From Gammaproteobacteria bacterium (lineage in GTDB: Bacteria; Pseudomonadota; Gammaproteobacteria; Methylococcales; Methylomonadaceae): a stretch of 64,000 nt of DNA. How positions within the stretch are numbered: the stretch's first letter is position 1; each line of letters opens with the position of its first letter. The stretch is from positions 1 to 64,000 of the forward strand of contig VGVA01000001.1 in the NCBI GenBank assembly GCA_016874115.1, written 5' to 3'. Below are positions 9,117-19,279 of this stretch, one piece after another. The position numbers and the translations under genes are program-made. The notes beneath the pieces are model-generated. The model searched no databases. It saw only the letters and a list, made by a program, of their open reading frames with translations, and was not told where the DNA came from.

Positions 9117-10531
9117 TGAAGTTGGATAACGCAACCGTTAAAGAACGCTTAAAAGCCGCTTTAGGGCTGGACGATACGATTTCCAAAATCGTAGTCGTCG
9201 GTCTGGGTGTCACCGGTGTTTCTGTTGCGCGTTATTTAGCTTCTTTGGAATTTGATTTTGTTGTTGCAGACAGCCGCGAACATCCTGCGGGCTTGGCCGA
9301 ATTACAAGAAGAAATTTCAAGTTTAATGGTTTTTACCGGCGAGTTTGACGAACAATTATTAACCAACGCCAGCCATTTGATCGTAAGTCCTGGAATTTCT
9401 TTAACCGAGTACGCTATTCAACAAGCTATTAATCACGGTGTAAAGGTGCTAGGCGACATCGATTTACTCGCCTGTTCCATTAATACGCCGGTTATCGCCA
9501 TCACCGGTTCCAATGGCAAAAGCACCGTCACCACCCTGCTCGGAGATATGGCGAAAGCAGCCGGAAGAAATCCTGGCGTAGGCGGCAACCTCGGTTTGGC
9601 TGCCTTGGACTTGCTAAATCAGGAAGCAGATTTGTATGTATTGGAGCTGTCCAGTTTTCAACTAGAAAGAACCACGCAATTAAACGCGGCAGCTGCAACG
9701 GTATTGAATATCAGCGCGGATCATTTGGATCGGCATGTCGACCTGGCAGATTATGCAGCACAAAAACAGCGGATATTTTACGGCGATGGCGTCATGGTAT
9801 TAAATGCCGACGACCCTATCGTTTCCGCCATGCGCGACCCTGGCAGGACAACGCTTACTTTCTCAATCCGGAACAAAGCCGATTTCTGGATTGCTCAAGC
9901 GCATAACCAGGATTATTTAATGCATCACGACAAGCAGCTTTTGGCGCTTGCCGAGTTGCCGCTGGAAGGGCGTCATAATGCCGCCAATGCCCTTGCTGCC
10001 TTGGCGTTAGGCGCTGCAATCGGATTGAGCCAAGAGGCCATGATAACGGCACTTCGCTCTTTTCAAGGATTAAAGCACCGGATGCAGGTTGTCGGCACGG
10101 TAAACGGCGTTACTTGGGTAAACGATTCTAAAGCTACCAATATAGGTGCTTGCATTGCAGCCTTGCAAGGTTATGACCGTAAAGTAGTTCTAATCGCCGG
10201 TGGAGACGCTAAAGGCTCGGACATGAACGAGCTTGTCCCTTCAATTAAAGAAAAAACAAGCTGCGTTATTCTGATGGGCAAAGATGCGCCATTAATAGAA
10301 CAGGCATTAGCCGATTGTGTACCGATCATTCATGTTGGCAGCATGAAAGAGGCCGTTAAATCGGCTGCTAGCGTAGCCAAAAACGGCGATACGGTTTTAC
10401 TGTCCCCTGCCTGCGCCAGTCTCGATCAGTATAAAAATTATCAGGATCGCGGCGATCAGTTTGCGACTGCCGTACTAAGCCTGCCCTGCTCCGGCAATGC
10501 GAATTCAACTTCGGTAATGGCGGCACTATGA
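9116..10531 (+). CDS. murD: UDP-MurNAc-L-Ala:D-Glu ligase MurD
   Basis: A 471-residue Mur ligase adding D-glutamate. The N-terminal Rossmann motif VVGLGVTGVSVARYLA (about residues 27-42) binds the uridine nucleotide, ITGSNGKSTVTTLL near residue 128 binds ATP, and VNDSKATN and LLSPACASLDQYKNYQDRG are C-terminal family signatures. The start overlaps the mraY stop by one base and the end overlaps ftsW by four. Slightly longer than E. coli MurD (438) through a longer first segment and tail. Confidence 0.97.
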   Translation: MKLDNATVKERLKAALGLDDTISKIVVVGLGVTGVSVARYLASLEFDFVVADSREHPAGLAELQEEISSLMVFTGEFDEQLLTNASHLIVSPGISLTEYAIQQAINHGVKVLGDIDLLACSINTPVIAITGSNGKSTVTTLLGDMAKAAGRNPGVGGNLGLAALDLLNQEADLYVLELSSFQLERTTQLNAAAATVLNISADHLDRHVDLADYAAQKQRIFYGDGVMVLNADDPIVSAMRDPGRTTLTFSIRNKADFWIAQAHNQDYLMHHDKQLLALAELPLEGRHNAANALAALALGAAIGLSQEAMITALRSFQGLKHRMQVVGTVNGVTWVNDSKATNIGACIAALQGYDRKVVLIAGGDAKGSDMNELVPSIKEKTSCVILMGKDAPLIEQALADCVPIIHVGSMKEAVKSAASVAKNGDTVLLSPACASLDQYKNYQDRGDQFATAVLSLPCSGNANSTSVMAAL

Positions 10532-11700
10532 AATACCGTCATGGCATTCATCACGAAAAGTTCAATTTCGACCCGTTACTGGTTTTCGCCTCCGTAGCGC
10601 TGATTTGTATCGGTTACATTATGGTGGCCTCGTCATCTTTGCATTTGGGTGTCGAACAGAAACTTGGCAATCTCCACTATCCCATAAGGCAACTGGCGCA
10701 TATCTTACTCGGCCTCGCATTGGCGGCAGGCGTTGCTAAAGTGTCAATGAAAACCTGGATGAAAATAGGCTCAGGCTTATTTATCGCCGGTTTGTTTATG
10801 TTGGTCGTCGTATTAATTCCGGGTTTAGGCGTCAGAGTTAATGGCAGTATTCGCTGGCTATCCCTGTTCGGTATCCGGATTCAGGTTTCGGAAATGGTCA
10901 AATTTTTCTCCGTTATCTATATGGCTGGCTATGTAACCCGTTACAAAGATAATTTACAATACTCGGCATTCGGCATCTTCAAGCCGATGCTGTTATTTTC
11001 CGTCGCCTGTGCCTTGTTATTGCTGGAACCCGATTTCGGCTCGGCCGTGGTTATCTTAATGATTGCTATGGGCATGATGTTTTTAGCCGGCGCCCGGTTA
11101 AAGCAATTTATTTTTTTGCTGATGCTGTTTGCATTGTTGGCAGCTTCCTTGGTTATCGTCGCACCCTACCGGATGGCAAGGCTGGTCAGTTTCGTCGATC
11201 CGTTTAAAGACTACCTTAAATCAGGCTATCAACTGGCGCAGGCGCTCATTTCGTTTGGCCGTGGCGAAATCATAGGTGTCGGTTTAGGCAGCGGCATTCA
11301 AAAACTTTTCTACTTGCCAGAAGCACATACTGATTTTTTATTTTCCGTGATCGGCGAAGAATTAGGATTGATCGGCGTATGTTTCGTCATTGCTTTGTAT
11401 TCCCTATTAATCTGGCGGTCGTTCTCGATTGCTTCAGCAGCCGAAGAAGCCGGTCAGCGGTTTTCTGCATTCATTGCTTACGGTTTAGGTATTTGGCTCG
11501 GGTTTCAATCTTTCGTTAACATGGGCGTCAACATGGGCATCTTGCCGACCAAGGGCTTAACATTGCCATTAATGAGTTACGGAGGCAGCAGTATGATGAT
11601 CATGTGCTGCGCCATTGCTTTACTGTACCGCGTACATAGCGAAACGGTCGCTCTTAATCATTTATCCCAACCGGAAGGATCGAGATGGGTAAACGTATAG
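10528..11700 (+). CDS. ftsW: Septal SEDS glycosyltransferase FtsW
   Basis: A 390-residue SEDS-family membrane protein with about ten helices. FtsW polymerises lipid II into septal glycan strands together with FtsI. It has the family signature LLEPDFGSAVVI in the middle (the Asp of EPD is essential in SEDS enzymes), the loop YQLAQALISFGRGEIIGVGLG, PEAHTDFLFSVIGEELG, and the final GILPTKGLTLPLMSYGGSSM. It overlaps murD by four bases and murG by sixteen. Confidence 0.97.
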   Translation: MKYRHGIHHEKFNFDPLLVFASVALICIGYIMVASSSLHLGVEQKLGNLHYPIRQLAHILLGLALAAGVAKVSMKTWMKIGSGLFIAGLFMLVVVLIPGLGVRVNGSIRWLSLFGIRIQVSEMVKFFSVIYMAGYVTRYKDNLQYSAFGIFKPMLLFSVACALLLLEPDFGSAVVILMIAMGMMFLAGARLKQFIFLLMLFALLAASLVIVAPYRMARLVSFVDPFKDYLKSGYQLAQALISFGRGEIIGVGLGSGIQKLFYLPEAHTDFLFSVIGEELGLIGVCFVIALYSLLIWRSFSIASAAEEAGQRFSAFIAYGLGIWLGFQSFVNMGVNMGILPTKGLTLPLMSYGGSSMMIMCCAIALLYRVHSETVALNHLSQPEGSRWVNV

Positions 11701-12740
11701 TAATCATGGCCGGCGGTACGGGCGGACACGTGTTCCCCGCGTTAGCGGTTGCCCAATGGTTTCTCGAGCAAGGATGGACGGTCAGTTGGCTGGGCACTCA
11801 AAAAGGGTTGGAAGCCAAAGTTGTACCCGCAAATGGCATTGAGATCGATTGGCTGTCGGTAGTCGGCGTCAGAGGCAAAGGACTTTCGTCAAAAGTGATG
11901 TCTGTGTTTAAGCTTATTAAAGCCTGCGGTCAGGCCTTCGCCATCTTACGGAGACGTAGGCCTGATGTGGTGTTAGGCATGGGCGGATTTGTCGCCGGAC
12001 CGGGCGGATTAATGGCCAAGCTTTTAAATATCCCGTTGGTCATTCACGAACAAAATCGGGTACCCGGCACGACTAACCGCTTATTGGCAAAAGTTGCCAA
12101 CCGGGTGCTGGAGGCTTTTCCGCAAAGCTTCAAAAAAGACGTAAATGCCTTTTGCACCGGTAATCCGTTGCGTAAAGATTTTTTACAGCAGGGTAAGGCC
12201 AAAGAACCATTAACCGGTCGTCCGTTACGCTTATTAATCATCGGCGGTAGCCAGGGAGCGCAAGCCTTGAACGAGGCAATACCGGACGCCTTAGCAAGAT
12301 TACACGACATTGAAGTCAGGCATCAAACCGGCGTAGCTATGCAGGAACACGTCGCCAACCATTATCAGGAACTCAACATCAATGCCAATGCAACCGCATT
12401 CATTAATGACATGGTAGCCGTCTACCAATGGGCGGACATCATCATTTGCCGCGCCGGTGCAATGACAGTCAGCGAAGTAGCGGCAATGGCTTTACCCGCC
12501 ATTTTAATTCCGCTTCCGAATGCAATTGACGATCACCAAATGGCGAATGCGCGTTTTCTGAGCGAAACCGGCGCGGGATTTATATTGCCGCAGAAAGATC
12601 TGAATGCAACAAACCTGATAGGTCTTATAACCAACGCAAGACAACAATTGGCGGCAATGAGTAAAGCTGCACAGCTATGCTCCCGCCTGGATGCCACAGA
12701 AGCCGTCGTTAAGCACTGCATGAGTGAGGTCAAGCCATGA
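11685..12740 (+). CDS. murG: Lipid II synthase MurG
   Basis: A 351-residue peripheral membrane glycosyltransferase (GT-B fold, GT28) that transfers GlcNAc from UDP-GlcNAc to lipid I. The first G loop is [16 protein letters not shown] near the N-terminus, the second includes [11 protein letters not shown], and the C-terminal donor site has [16 protein letters not shown] and [24 protein letters not shown]. The start lies inside the end of ftsW in another frame; the stop overlaps the next gene by four bases. Confidence 0.97.
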   Translation: MGKRIVIMAGGTGGHVFPALAVAQWFLEQGWTVSWLGTQKGLEAKVVPANGIEIDWLSVVGVRGKGLSSKVMSVFKLIKACGQAFAILRRRRPDVVLGMGGFVAGPGGLMAKLLNIPLVIHEQNRVPGTTNRLLAKVANRVLEAFPQSFKKDVNAFCTGNPLRKDFLQQGKAKEPLTGRPLRLLIIGGSQGAQALNEAIPDALARLHDIEVRHQTGVAMQEHVANHYQELNINANATAFINDMVAVYQWADIIICRAGAMTVSEVAAMALPAILIPLPNAIDDHQMANARFLSETGAGFILPQKDLNATNLIGLITNARQQLAAMSKAAQLCSRLDATEAVVKHCMSEVKP

Positions 12741-15082
12741 TCGCTCCGCCATTAATGGAACAAAACCGGATGTTCGGCAATATCAAACGAATACATTTTG
12801 TAGGTATTGGCGGTACCGGCATGTGCGGTATCGCGGAAGTTCTGTTCAATCTGGGTTATACCGTTTCCGGTTCGGATATCAAAGAAAGCACGATAACGCA
12901 ACGCCTTGCCGGTCTGGGCGTACAGGTAATGATCGGCCATAAACGCGAGAATATTAAACAAGCCGATGTCATCGTGGTTTCCAGCGCCATCGACCGCAGC
13001 AACGATGAAGTAGACGAAGCGCACCTGAACAGAATTCCCATCATTCCACGCGCCGAAATGTTGGCGGAATTAATGCGCTTCCGCTTCGGCATTGCCGTTG
13101 CCGGAACTCACGGCAAAACCACAACTACCAGCCTGACCGTTTCCATGCTGGCGGAAGGCGGATTAGATCCGACTTACGTCATCGGCGGTCGCTTAAACAG
13201 TGCAGGTGTCAATGCCAAATTAGGATTAAGCCATTATCTGGTTGCCGAAGCCGACGAGAGCGATGCCTCGTTTTTGTATTTGCAACCGATGATCGCTATT
13301 GTCACCAATATCGATCAGGATCACATGGCGACGTATCAGAACAATTATCAGCGCCTGAAAGATACCTTTAAAGAATTCTTACATCACCTGCCGTTCTACG
13401 GTCTGGCTGTGTTGTGTCTGGATGACGAAGGCGTACGGGAAGTTTTACCCGGTATTTCAAAACCGGTTATGACTTACGGCGTCCATCCTGATGCGGACAT
13501 ACGCGCTGAAAACATAGCCCAAAACGGCATGCAAACTTCATTCGATGTCGTTCGTAAAGACCGATCCGATATTCTCAAGGTTATCCTGAACATGCCGGGC
13601 TGGCATAACATGCTGAACTCTCTTGCCGCCATTGCCGTGGCGACAAAACTTGAGATTACAGACGACGCCATCATGAAAAGTCTAGCCGGATTCCGCGGAG
13701 TCGGCAGACGATTTCAGATTAATGGCCACCTGACTTTGGGTAATGGTCAAGTAACCTTCGTAGACGACTACGGCCACCATCCGCGTGAAATTGCTGCCAC
13801 TTTGGAAGCGCTCAAACAGGCGTGGCCTACGCGCCGGTCTGTCGTTGTCTTTCAGCCGCATCGTTACAGCCGCACCCGTGATCTGTTTGAAGATTTTGTG
13901 CATGTACTCTCTGCTGTTGATGTGTTGGTATTAATGGGCGTTTACTCTGCTGGAGAACAGCCAATCCCCGGCGCTGACGGCAGAGCCTTAAGCCGAGCAA
14001 TCCGGATCAGAGGTCAAGTAGATCCTGTTTTTGTCGAAGCTCGCGACGAATTGACCGTGGTGCTTGCCGGTATCGTCCAGGAAGACGATGTGATTTTAAC
14101 CGTCGGCGCAGGCAACGTGGGCCAGATAGCCGCTGAACTGCCTGAACGCCTGGAGCAAGAATTAGCAACCGGCAAACGTAACTACGCTGCCGAACTTAAA
14201 GGCCGTGTATTAATTAATGAACCATTGGCAAAATACACAAGCTGGCGCGTAGGCGGCGCCGCCGACCGACTCTACCTCCCCCACGACAAACAGGATTTAT
14301 GCGCCTTTATAAAAAACGTACCTAGCGATGAAGTCATCACCTGGATGGGTCTTGGCAGCAATTTGCTGGTGCGCGACGGGGGCGTTCGCGGCGTTGTGAT
14401 TAATACCAAAGGCCGGTTAAAAACCATGAAGGTAAATGACGACGGCACAGTCTATGTCGAAGCGGGCGTCCCTTGCGCTCATGTCGCGCGTTTCTGTATC
14501 GACCAGGGTTTGGCTGGCGCTGAATTTTTAGCCGGCATTCCCGGCACAATGGGCGGCGCATTAAAAATGAATGCAGGAGCTTTCGGCGGTGAAACCTGGC
14601 GTATCGTTAACAGCGTGGAAATGCTCAATGCACATGGCGAAATCATCGAAAGAACCCCGCAAGACTTTACGATTAATTACCGTTCTATCGTTAATAAATC
14701 AAACACAGGGGTCGAATGGTTTTTATCGGTCAATTTAACACTGGAGTCCGGCGATGCGGCAGCCAGTATTCAAATAATTAAAAACCTGTTGGAAACACGG
14801 GCTAAAACCCAGCCTACCAATCAGCCCAGTTGCGGTTCGGTTTTCAAAAACCCTGAAGGCGACCATGCGGCGCGCTTAATTGAAGCCTCCAAATTAAAAG
14901 GTTACCGCATCGGCGGAGCTTGTGTGTCTGAAAAACACGCCAACTTCATCATTAATACCGGAAACGCAACCGCAGCGGATATCGAGAACCTGATTAAGTA
15001 CGTGAAACGAAAAGTGCAATACCTGCACGGTATTGAATTACAAACGGAAGTATGTGTGATAGGCGAGGAAAAAAATGATTAA
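12737..15082 (+). CDS. murC/murB: Fused MurC-MurB: UDP-MurNAc:L-Ala ligase plus UDP-MurNAc dehydrogenase
   Basis: One uninterrupted frame of 781 residues. Residues 1 to about 480 are a full MurC, with [17 protein letters not shown], the ATP loop [10 protein letters not shown] from about 123, [12 protein letters not shown] and [14 protein letters not shown]. From about residue 485 a complete MurB follows: [30 protein letters not shown] for [28 protein letters not shown], and [10 protein letters not shown] with the catalytic Ser at 701. The MurB half is about 300 residues and lacks the extra segment of the 342-residue E. coli type, so it looks like the shorter type II. The fusion joins consecutive pathway steps. 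It overlaps murG by four bases and ddlB by eight. There is no separate murB in the window. Confidence 0.96.
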   Translation: MIAPPLMEQNRMFGNIKRIHFVGIGGTGMCGIAEVLFNLGYTVSGSDIKESTITQRLAGLGVQVMIGHKRENIKQADVIVVSSAIDRSNDEVDEAHLNRIPIIPRAEMLAELMRFRFGIAVAGTHGKTTTTSLTVSMLAEGGLDPTYVIGGRLNSAGVNAKLGLSHYLVAEADESDASFLYLQPMIAIVTNIDQDHMATYQNNYQRLKDTFKEFLHHLPFYGLAVLCLDDEGVREVLPGISKPVMTYGVHPDADIRAENIAQNGMQTSFDVVRKDRSDILKVILNMPGWHNMLNSLAAIAVATKLEITDDAIMKSLAGFRGVGRRFQINGHLTLGNGQVTFVDDYGHHPREIAATLEALKQAWPTRRSVVVFQPHRYSRTRDLFEDFVHVLSAVDVLVLMGVYSAGEQPIPGADGRALSRAIRIRGQVDPVFVEARDELTVVLAGIVQEDDVILTVGAGNVGQIAAELPERLEQELATGKRNYAAELKGRVLINEPLAKYTSWRVGGAADRLYLPHDKQDLCAFIKNVPSDEVITWMGLGSNLLVRDGGVRGVVINTKGRLKTMKVNDDGTVYVEAGVPCAHVARFCIDQGLAGAEFLAGIPGTMGGALKMNAGAFGGETWRIVNSVEMLNAHGEIIERTPQDFTINYRSIVNKSNTGVEWFLSVNLTLESGDAAASIQIIKNLLETRAKTQPTNQPSCGSVFKNPEGDHAARLIEASKLKGYRIGGACVSEKHANFIINTGNATAADIENLIKYVKRKVQYLHGIELQTEVCVIGEEKND

Positions 15083-15998
15083 TAACCCTAAAGAATTCGG
15101 CCGCGTTGCCGTATTAATGGGCGGTACTGCCGCAGAGAGACCGGTGTCCTTAAACAGCGGCGCTGCGGTATTTCAGGCTTTGCAATGCAAGGGCGTTGAT
15201 GTTATTGCCATCGATATTACCGGCAGCCCTATCGATGCCCTGGCAGGCCAACGAATCGACCGGGCTTTCAACATTGTGCACGGGCGCGGCGGTGAAGACG
15301 GCGTACTGCAAGCGGTGCTGGAAGTATTGAACATTCCCTATACCGGTAGCGGCGTGATGGCGTCCGCCATCAGCATGGATAAACTGCGCACCAAACTTTG
15401 CTGGCTGGGTTACGGATTGCCGACGCCGAAATGGCATCTGCTAAAAAGCCTGAACGACCTGGATATCTGCATTGAACGCCTTGGCTTTCCGGTTATCGTT
15501 AAACCGGCAAAAGAAGGCTCCAGCATTGGCATGAGCAAAGCCAACAATCGCAAAGATTTGATTAATGCTTTTGAAACCGCCGCTCAATTCAACTGCGATG
15601 TTTATGCAGAATCCTGGGTTACCGGCAAGGAATACACCGTTGCACTTTTGAACGGCAAAGCTTTGCCTGCTATCCGCCTGGAAACACCGAATGCTTTTTA
15701 TGATTTCGAAGCCAAATACAAAGCAACGACAACCCAATACCACTGCCCATGCGGACTAGAACCGGAACAAGAACAGCAATTACAGCAATTGGCGGTTACC
15801 GCAGGCGAAGTTATCGGCATTAAAGGCTGGTCCAGAGTCGATGCATTTATTAATGAGCAGGGACAAGTTCAATTAATCGAAATTAATACCGTTCCCGGCA
15901 TGACCGACCACAGTCTAGTGCCGATGGCAGCCAAACAAGCGGATATCGGATTCGACGATTTAGTCTGGCGAATTTTGGAGACCACTTTACAGGCATAA
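15075..15998 (+). CDS. ddlB: D-alanine-D-alanine ligase
   Basis: A 307-residue ATP-grasp enzyme making the D-Ala-D-Ala used by MurF. It shows [17 protein letters not shown] at the N-terminus, [46 protein letters not shown] for ATP and the metal-binding [17 protein letters not shown] at the C-terminus. The length matches DdlB (306 in E. coli). Eight-base overlap with the preceding fusion gene, four bases before ftsQ. Confidence 0.97.
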   Translation: MINNPKEFGRVAVLMGGTAAERPVSLNSGAAVFQALQCKGVDVIAIDITGSPIDALAGQRIDRAFNIVHGRGGEDGVLQAVLEVLNIPYTGSGVMASAISMDKLRTKLCWLGYGLPTPKWHLLKSLNDLDICIERLGFPVIVKPAKEGSSIGMSKANNRKDLINAFETAAQFNCDVYAESWVTGKEYTVALLNGKALPAIRLETPNAFYDFEAKYKATTTQYHCPCGLEPEQEQQLQQLAVTAGEVIGIKGWSRVDAFINEQGQVQLIEINTVPGMTDHSLVPMAAKQADIGFDDLVWRILETTLQA

Positions 15999-16002
15999 CC
16001 GG

Positions 16003-16737
16003 ATGCAGGCAGCAAAAACACTGATGGTTACCGGATTAATGGCGCTCATAATTTGGGGGATGAAGCAAGAGGCTGTCAGCAACAAAGTGACCGAATCGTT
16101 ACCCATCCGTTATGTGCGTACGGAAGGGGTATTTCAGTACCTGAGCAAAGAAGAAATTAAACAGGCATTAATGCCATTAGTCACTGTAAGTATTTTTGAT
16201 GCCGACATGCAGCGCATCCACGCCACGGTGACCCAAATGCCCTGGGTAAAAAGCGCTACGGTCGAGCGGGTATGGCCTGATGCAATCGATATTAAGGTCA
16301 ATGAACGCAAAGCTTTTGTTCGCTGGGGGAAAGACGGTTTATTAACAGAGCATGGCGAATTGTTCATGCCCAGCAATGTCGATCAATTTAATACATTGAT
16401 ATTAATCGAAGGCCCTAAACAGCAAGAAGCAAAAACGCTGGAAATTATGAAAGGCGTAAAAATGGCGCTGGAAGATCAAGCGTTGGAATTGGCGGAATTT
16501 AAAGTGAACAACCGGGAAGCCTGGGAAATCAAGTTAAAGTCGGGACTTGAAATTTTACTAGGCCGCACGGGGCAATTAAAAAAACTGGAACGCTTTCTAC
16601 AAACGCTGGCGATATTTGGTTCCGAAAAAATGGCCGCCATGCAACTGGTAGATTGCCGTTATCCCAACGGTTTTGCGGTGTCCTGGAAACCGGACATCGA
16701 GCCGATCGATTGGGGCATACCGAAAATCGAACAATAA
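16003..16737 (+). CDS. ftsQ: Cell division protein FtsQ
   Basis: A 244-residue bitopic protein. A very short cytoplasmic start is followed by one transmembrane helix (about residues 5-20), a POTRA domain (IRYVRTEGVFQYLSKEEIKQAL) and the FtsQ domain with MPWVKSATVERVWPDAIDIKVNER. FtsQ links FtsB and FtsL to the divisome. It is shorter than E. coli FtsQ (276), chiefly because the cytoplasmic tail is almost absent. Position between ddlB and ftsA agrees. Confidence 0.95.
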   Translation: MQAAKTLMVTGLMALIIWGMKQEAVSNKVTESLPIRYVRTEGVFQYLSKEEIKQALMPLVTVSIFDADMQRIHATVTQMPWVKSATVERVWPDAIDIKVNERKAFVRWGKDGLLTEHGELFMPSNVDQFNTLILIEGPKQQEAKTLEIMKGVKMALEDQALELAEFKVNNREAWEIKLKSGLEILLGRTGQLKKLERFLQTLAIFGSEKMAAMQLVDCRYPNGFAVSWKPDIEPIDWGIPKIEQ

Positions 16738-16777
16738 AAATAGAGTGTCACCATCAAGGCAACGAAGAGAACACATT

Positions 16778-18004
16778 ATGGCAAAAAAAACAGAGCGTAA
16801 TTTAATTGTCGGCTTAGACATCGGCACATCGAAAGTCGCGGCCATCGTCGGCGAATTGAATATGGATAACAGTATTGAGGTCATCGGCATCGGATCGACT
16901 GCTTCTCGCGGATTGAAAAAAGGCGTGGTCGTCAATCTGGAATCGACCGTTCAATCCATCCAGCGTGCAATCGAAGAGGCGGAATTAATGGCGGGCTGTC
17001 AGATCAAGTCTGTTTTTGCCGGGATCGCGGGTAGCCATATCCGCAGTCTGAACTCGCATGGCGTGGTGGCCATTAAGGACAAAGAAGTCAGCCAGTACGA
17101 CATCGACCGGGTTATCGATTCCGCCCGCGCAGTTGCCGTGCCTGCCGACCAAAAGATTCTTCACATTTTGCCGCAGGAATTCATTATCGACTTGCAGGAC
17201 GGCATTAAAGAGCCTATCGGCATGTCCGGTATCAGGCTCGAAGCCCGAGTGCACATGGTTACCGGCAGCGTCAGCGCCTCGCAAAACATTATTAAATGTA
17301 TCCGTCGTTGCGGTTTAGAAGTTGAAGATATTGTGCTGGAGCAACTGGCGTCCTGCAATTCTGTCTTGACCGAAGATGAAAAAGACTTAGGCGTTTGCCT
17401 GATTGATATCGGCGGCGGTACTACCGACATTGCCATCTTTGCGGAAGGCGCCATTAAACATACGGCGGTCATCCCCATCGCGGGCGATCAGGTAACCAAC
17501 GACATTGCCGTCGCCTTACGCACACCCACCGCCAATGCCGAAGAAATCAAACGCAAACACGCCTGCGCCCTCACCCAGCTGGCGCCGGTTGATGAAGTGA
17601 TTGAAGTCCCCAGCATCGGCGACCGCGCCCCGCGCAAAATTTCAGTACAGAATTTGGCGGAAATTATTGAGCCGCGCTACGAAGAACTGCTGCTGCTGGT
17701 GCAATCCGAGCTGAGACGTAGCGGCTATGAAGAATTAATCGCCGCCGGCATCGTGTTAACCGGCGGTAGTTCGAAAGTCATGGGTTTAGTCGAACTGGCG
17801 GAAGAAATTTTCCACATGCCGGTACGTATGGGCGTACCGCAAAACGTCAGCGGCTTGACCGAGGTTATCAATAACCCAGTCCACTCGACCGGTGTTGGGT
17901 TATTAATGTATGGAAGGGATCATCAAGGCGGCATCCGGGGAATTGATGCTGAAGAAATGGGGATCTGGGAAAAAATCAAAAGTTGGTTTCAAGGAAATTT
18001 TTAA
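16778..18004 (+). CDS. ftsA: Cell division protein FtsA
   Basis: A 408-residue actin-like ATPase that tethers FtsZ to the membrane. It begins ERNLIVGLDIGTSKVAAIVGE (phosphate 1), has the 1C domain around VFAGIAGSHIRSLNS, CLIDIGGGTTDIAIF (phosphate 2) and GIVLTGGSSKVMGL (adenosine motif), and ends in the amphipathic membrane-targeting helix EKIKSWFQGNF. I start at the ATG at 16778, after GAAGAGA, where family members begin; an upstream extension would overlap ftsQ in another frame. Confidence 0.97.
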   Translation: MAKKTERNLIVGLDIGTSKVAAIVGELNMDNSIEVIGIGSTASRGLKKGVVVNLESTVQSIQRAIEEAELMAGCQIKSVFAGIAGSHIRSLNSHGVVAIKDKEVSQYDIDRVIDSARAVAVPADQKILHILPQEFIIDLQDGIKEPIGMSGIRLEARVHMVTGSVSASQNIIKCIRRCGLEVEDIVLEQLASCNSVLTEDEKDLGVCLIDIGGGTTDIAIFAEGAIKHTAVIPIAGDQVTNDIAVALRTPTANAEEIKRKHACALTQLAPVDEVIEVPSIGDRAPRKISVQNLAEIIEPRYEELLLLVQSELRRSGYEELIAAGIVLTGGSSKVMGLVELAEEIFHMPVRMGVPQNVSGLTEVINNPVHSTGVGLLMYGRDHQGGIRGIDAEEMGIWEKIKSWFQGNF

Positions 18005-18034
18005 TAACGTGTCTTACTACTACAGGTGAAAGCT

Positions 18035-19195
18035 ATGAAATACGAATTAATGGATATGTGCAGCGATAATGCAGTTATCAAAGTCATCGGTGTCGGCGGC
18101 GGCGGCGGCAACGCGGTTAGCCACATGGTCGACTGCCACATAGAAGGCGTCGAATTCATCTGCGCCAATACCGATGCACAAGCTTTGAGAAAGCTCAACA
18201 CCAGCACCATCATTCAAATCGGCGTTGAACTGACCAAAGGCTTGGGCGCTGGCACCAATCCGGAAGTCGGCAAAATGGCGGCGGAAGAAAACAAAGACCG
18301 CATCAAAGAAGTCATTAATGGCGCGGACATGGTATTCCTGACCGCAGGCATGGGCGGCGGTACCGGCACTGGCGCCATCCCCGTTATCGCTGAAGTAGCC
18401 CGCGAAATGGGCATCTTAACCGTCGCAGTGGTTACCAAGCCTTTCTCTTTCGAAGGCAGAAAAAAAATGGTCATTGCCGAACAAGGCATCGCCGAACTTG
18501 AAAAATACGTCGATTCGGTCATTACCATTCCTAATGAAAAATTACTGCCGGTATTAGGCAAAAACGCTACCTTGATTAATGCTTTCAAAGCAGCGAATGA
18601 CGTGTTGCTGGATGCCGTACAAGGCATTACCGATTTAATCGTGCATCCCGGCTTGATTAACGTTGATTTCGCCGACGTACGCACCGTAATGCAAGGCATG
18701 GGCGCAGCCATCATGGGCACAGGCGTTGCCAAAGGCGACAACCGCGCGCGTGAAGCCGCGGAAAAAGCGATTGCCTGCCCGTTGCTGGAAGACATTAATC
18801 TGCATGGCGCGCGCGGCATTTTAGTTAATATTTCTGCTGCGGAAATGGGTATTGCGGAATTCAATGAAGTCGGCAACATCGTCCATGATTTCGCTTCCGA
18901 AGACGCGGTCATTAAAATCGGCACCGCTATCGATTCTTCCTTGGGCGAAGAAATTAAAGTGACCGTCGTAGCAACCGGTATGGGCGCGCCGCGGGCGCAG
19001 GTCGTCAGAGCTACAGATCGCGTCATGCGCAAAGCAGCGGCTGGCGAAATTAACTACGGCGTTCTGGATAAACCGACCGTCATGCGGCAAAACCGCCCGG
19101 AAACGAAAGAAGTCCGCTTCGGTGCGCAGCCGAAAAAAGACATGGATTTGGATTATCTGGACATTCCGGCTTTTCTGAGACGCCAAGCCGATTAA
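18035..19195 (+). CDS. ftsZ: Cell division tubulin FtsZ
   Basis: A 386-residue GTPase forming the Z ring. The GTP-binding tubulin signature GGGTGTGAIPV lies at about residues 107-117, with IKVIGVGGGGGNAV near the start and the synergy-loop region NVDFADVRTVM later. The tail ends LDYLDIPAFLRRQAD, the conserved peptide that binds FtsA and ZipA. ATG at 18035 is preceded by AGGTGA; a GTG at 18026 lies inside that ribosome site and is rejected. A long minus-strand frame opposite this gene is a shadow. Confidence 0.98.
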   Translation: MKYELMDMCSDNAVIKVIGVGGGGGNAVSHMVDCHIEGVEFICANTDAQALRKLNTSTIIQIGVELTKGLGAGTNPEVGKMAAEENKDRIKEVINGADMVFLTAGMGGGTGTGAIPVIAEVAREMGILTVAVVTKPFSFEGRKKMVIAEQGIAELEKYVDSVITIPNEKLLPVLGKNATLINAFKAANDVLLDAVQGITDLIVHPGLINVDFADVRTVMQGMGAAIMGTGVAKGDNRAREAAEKAIACPLLEDINLHGARGILVNISAAEMGIAEFNEVGNIVHDFASEDAVIKIGTAIDSSLGEEIKVTVVATGMGAPRAQVVRATDRVMRKAAAGEINYGVLDKPTVMRQNRPETKEVRFGAQPKKDMDLDYLDIPAFLRRQAD

Positions 19196-19213
19196 TCGTC
19201 TATAGTTGTTCTT

Positions 19214-19245
19214 AACCCAAAACTAAGGTTGGGTTGTGGTAAAAT
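19214..19245 (+). promoter_or_regulatory. Hairpin and extended -10 promoter candidate before lpxC
   Basis: Between ftsZ and lpxC, AACCCAA (19214-19220) and TTGGGTT (19229-19235) can form a 7-base stem with an 8-base loop. It is followed by TGG-TAAAAT, an extended -10 match with TAAAAT at 19240-19245, about 35 bases before the lpxC start. There is no T-run, so the hairpin alone is not a typical terminator. It may partly separate lpxC expression from the dcw operon. Confidence 0.45.
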
Positions 19246-19279
19246 ACTGCGACTTGCCTTTACAAACACGGCTAACGAT

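Noticed and set aside
18214..19032. A 272-residue minus-strand open frame opposite ftsZ
   Set aside because: It is antisense to a certain gene, and its composition (many Ser, Met, Pro) is the mirror of ftsZ codon use; no ribosome site or family pattern.
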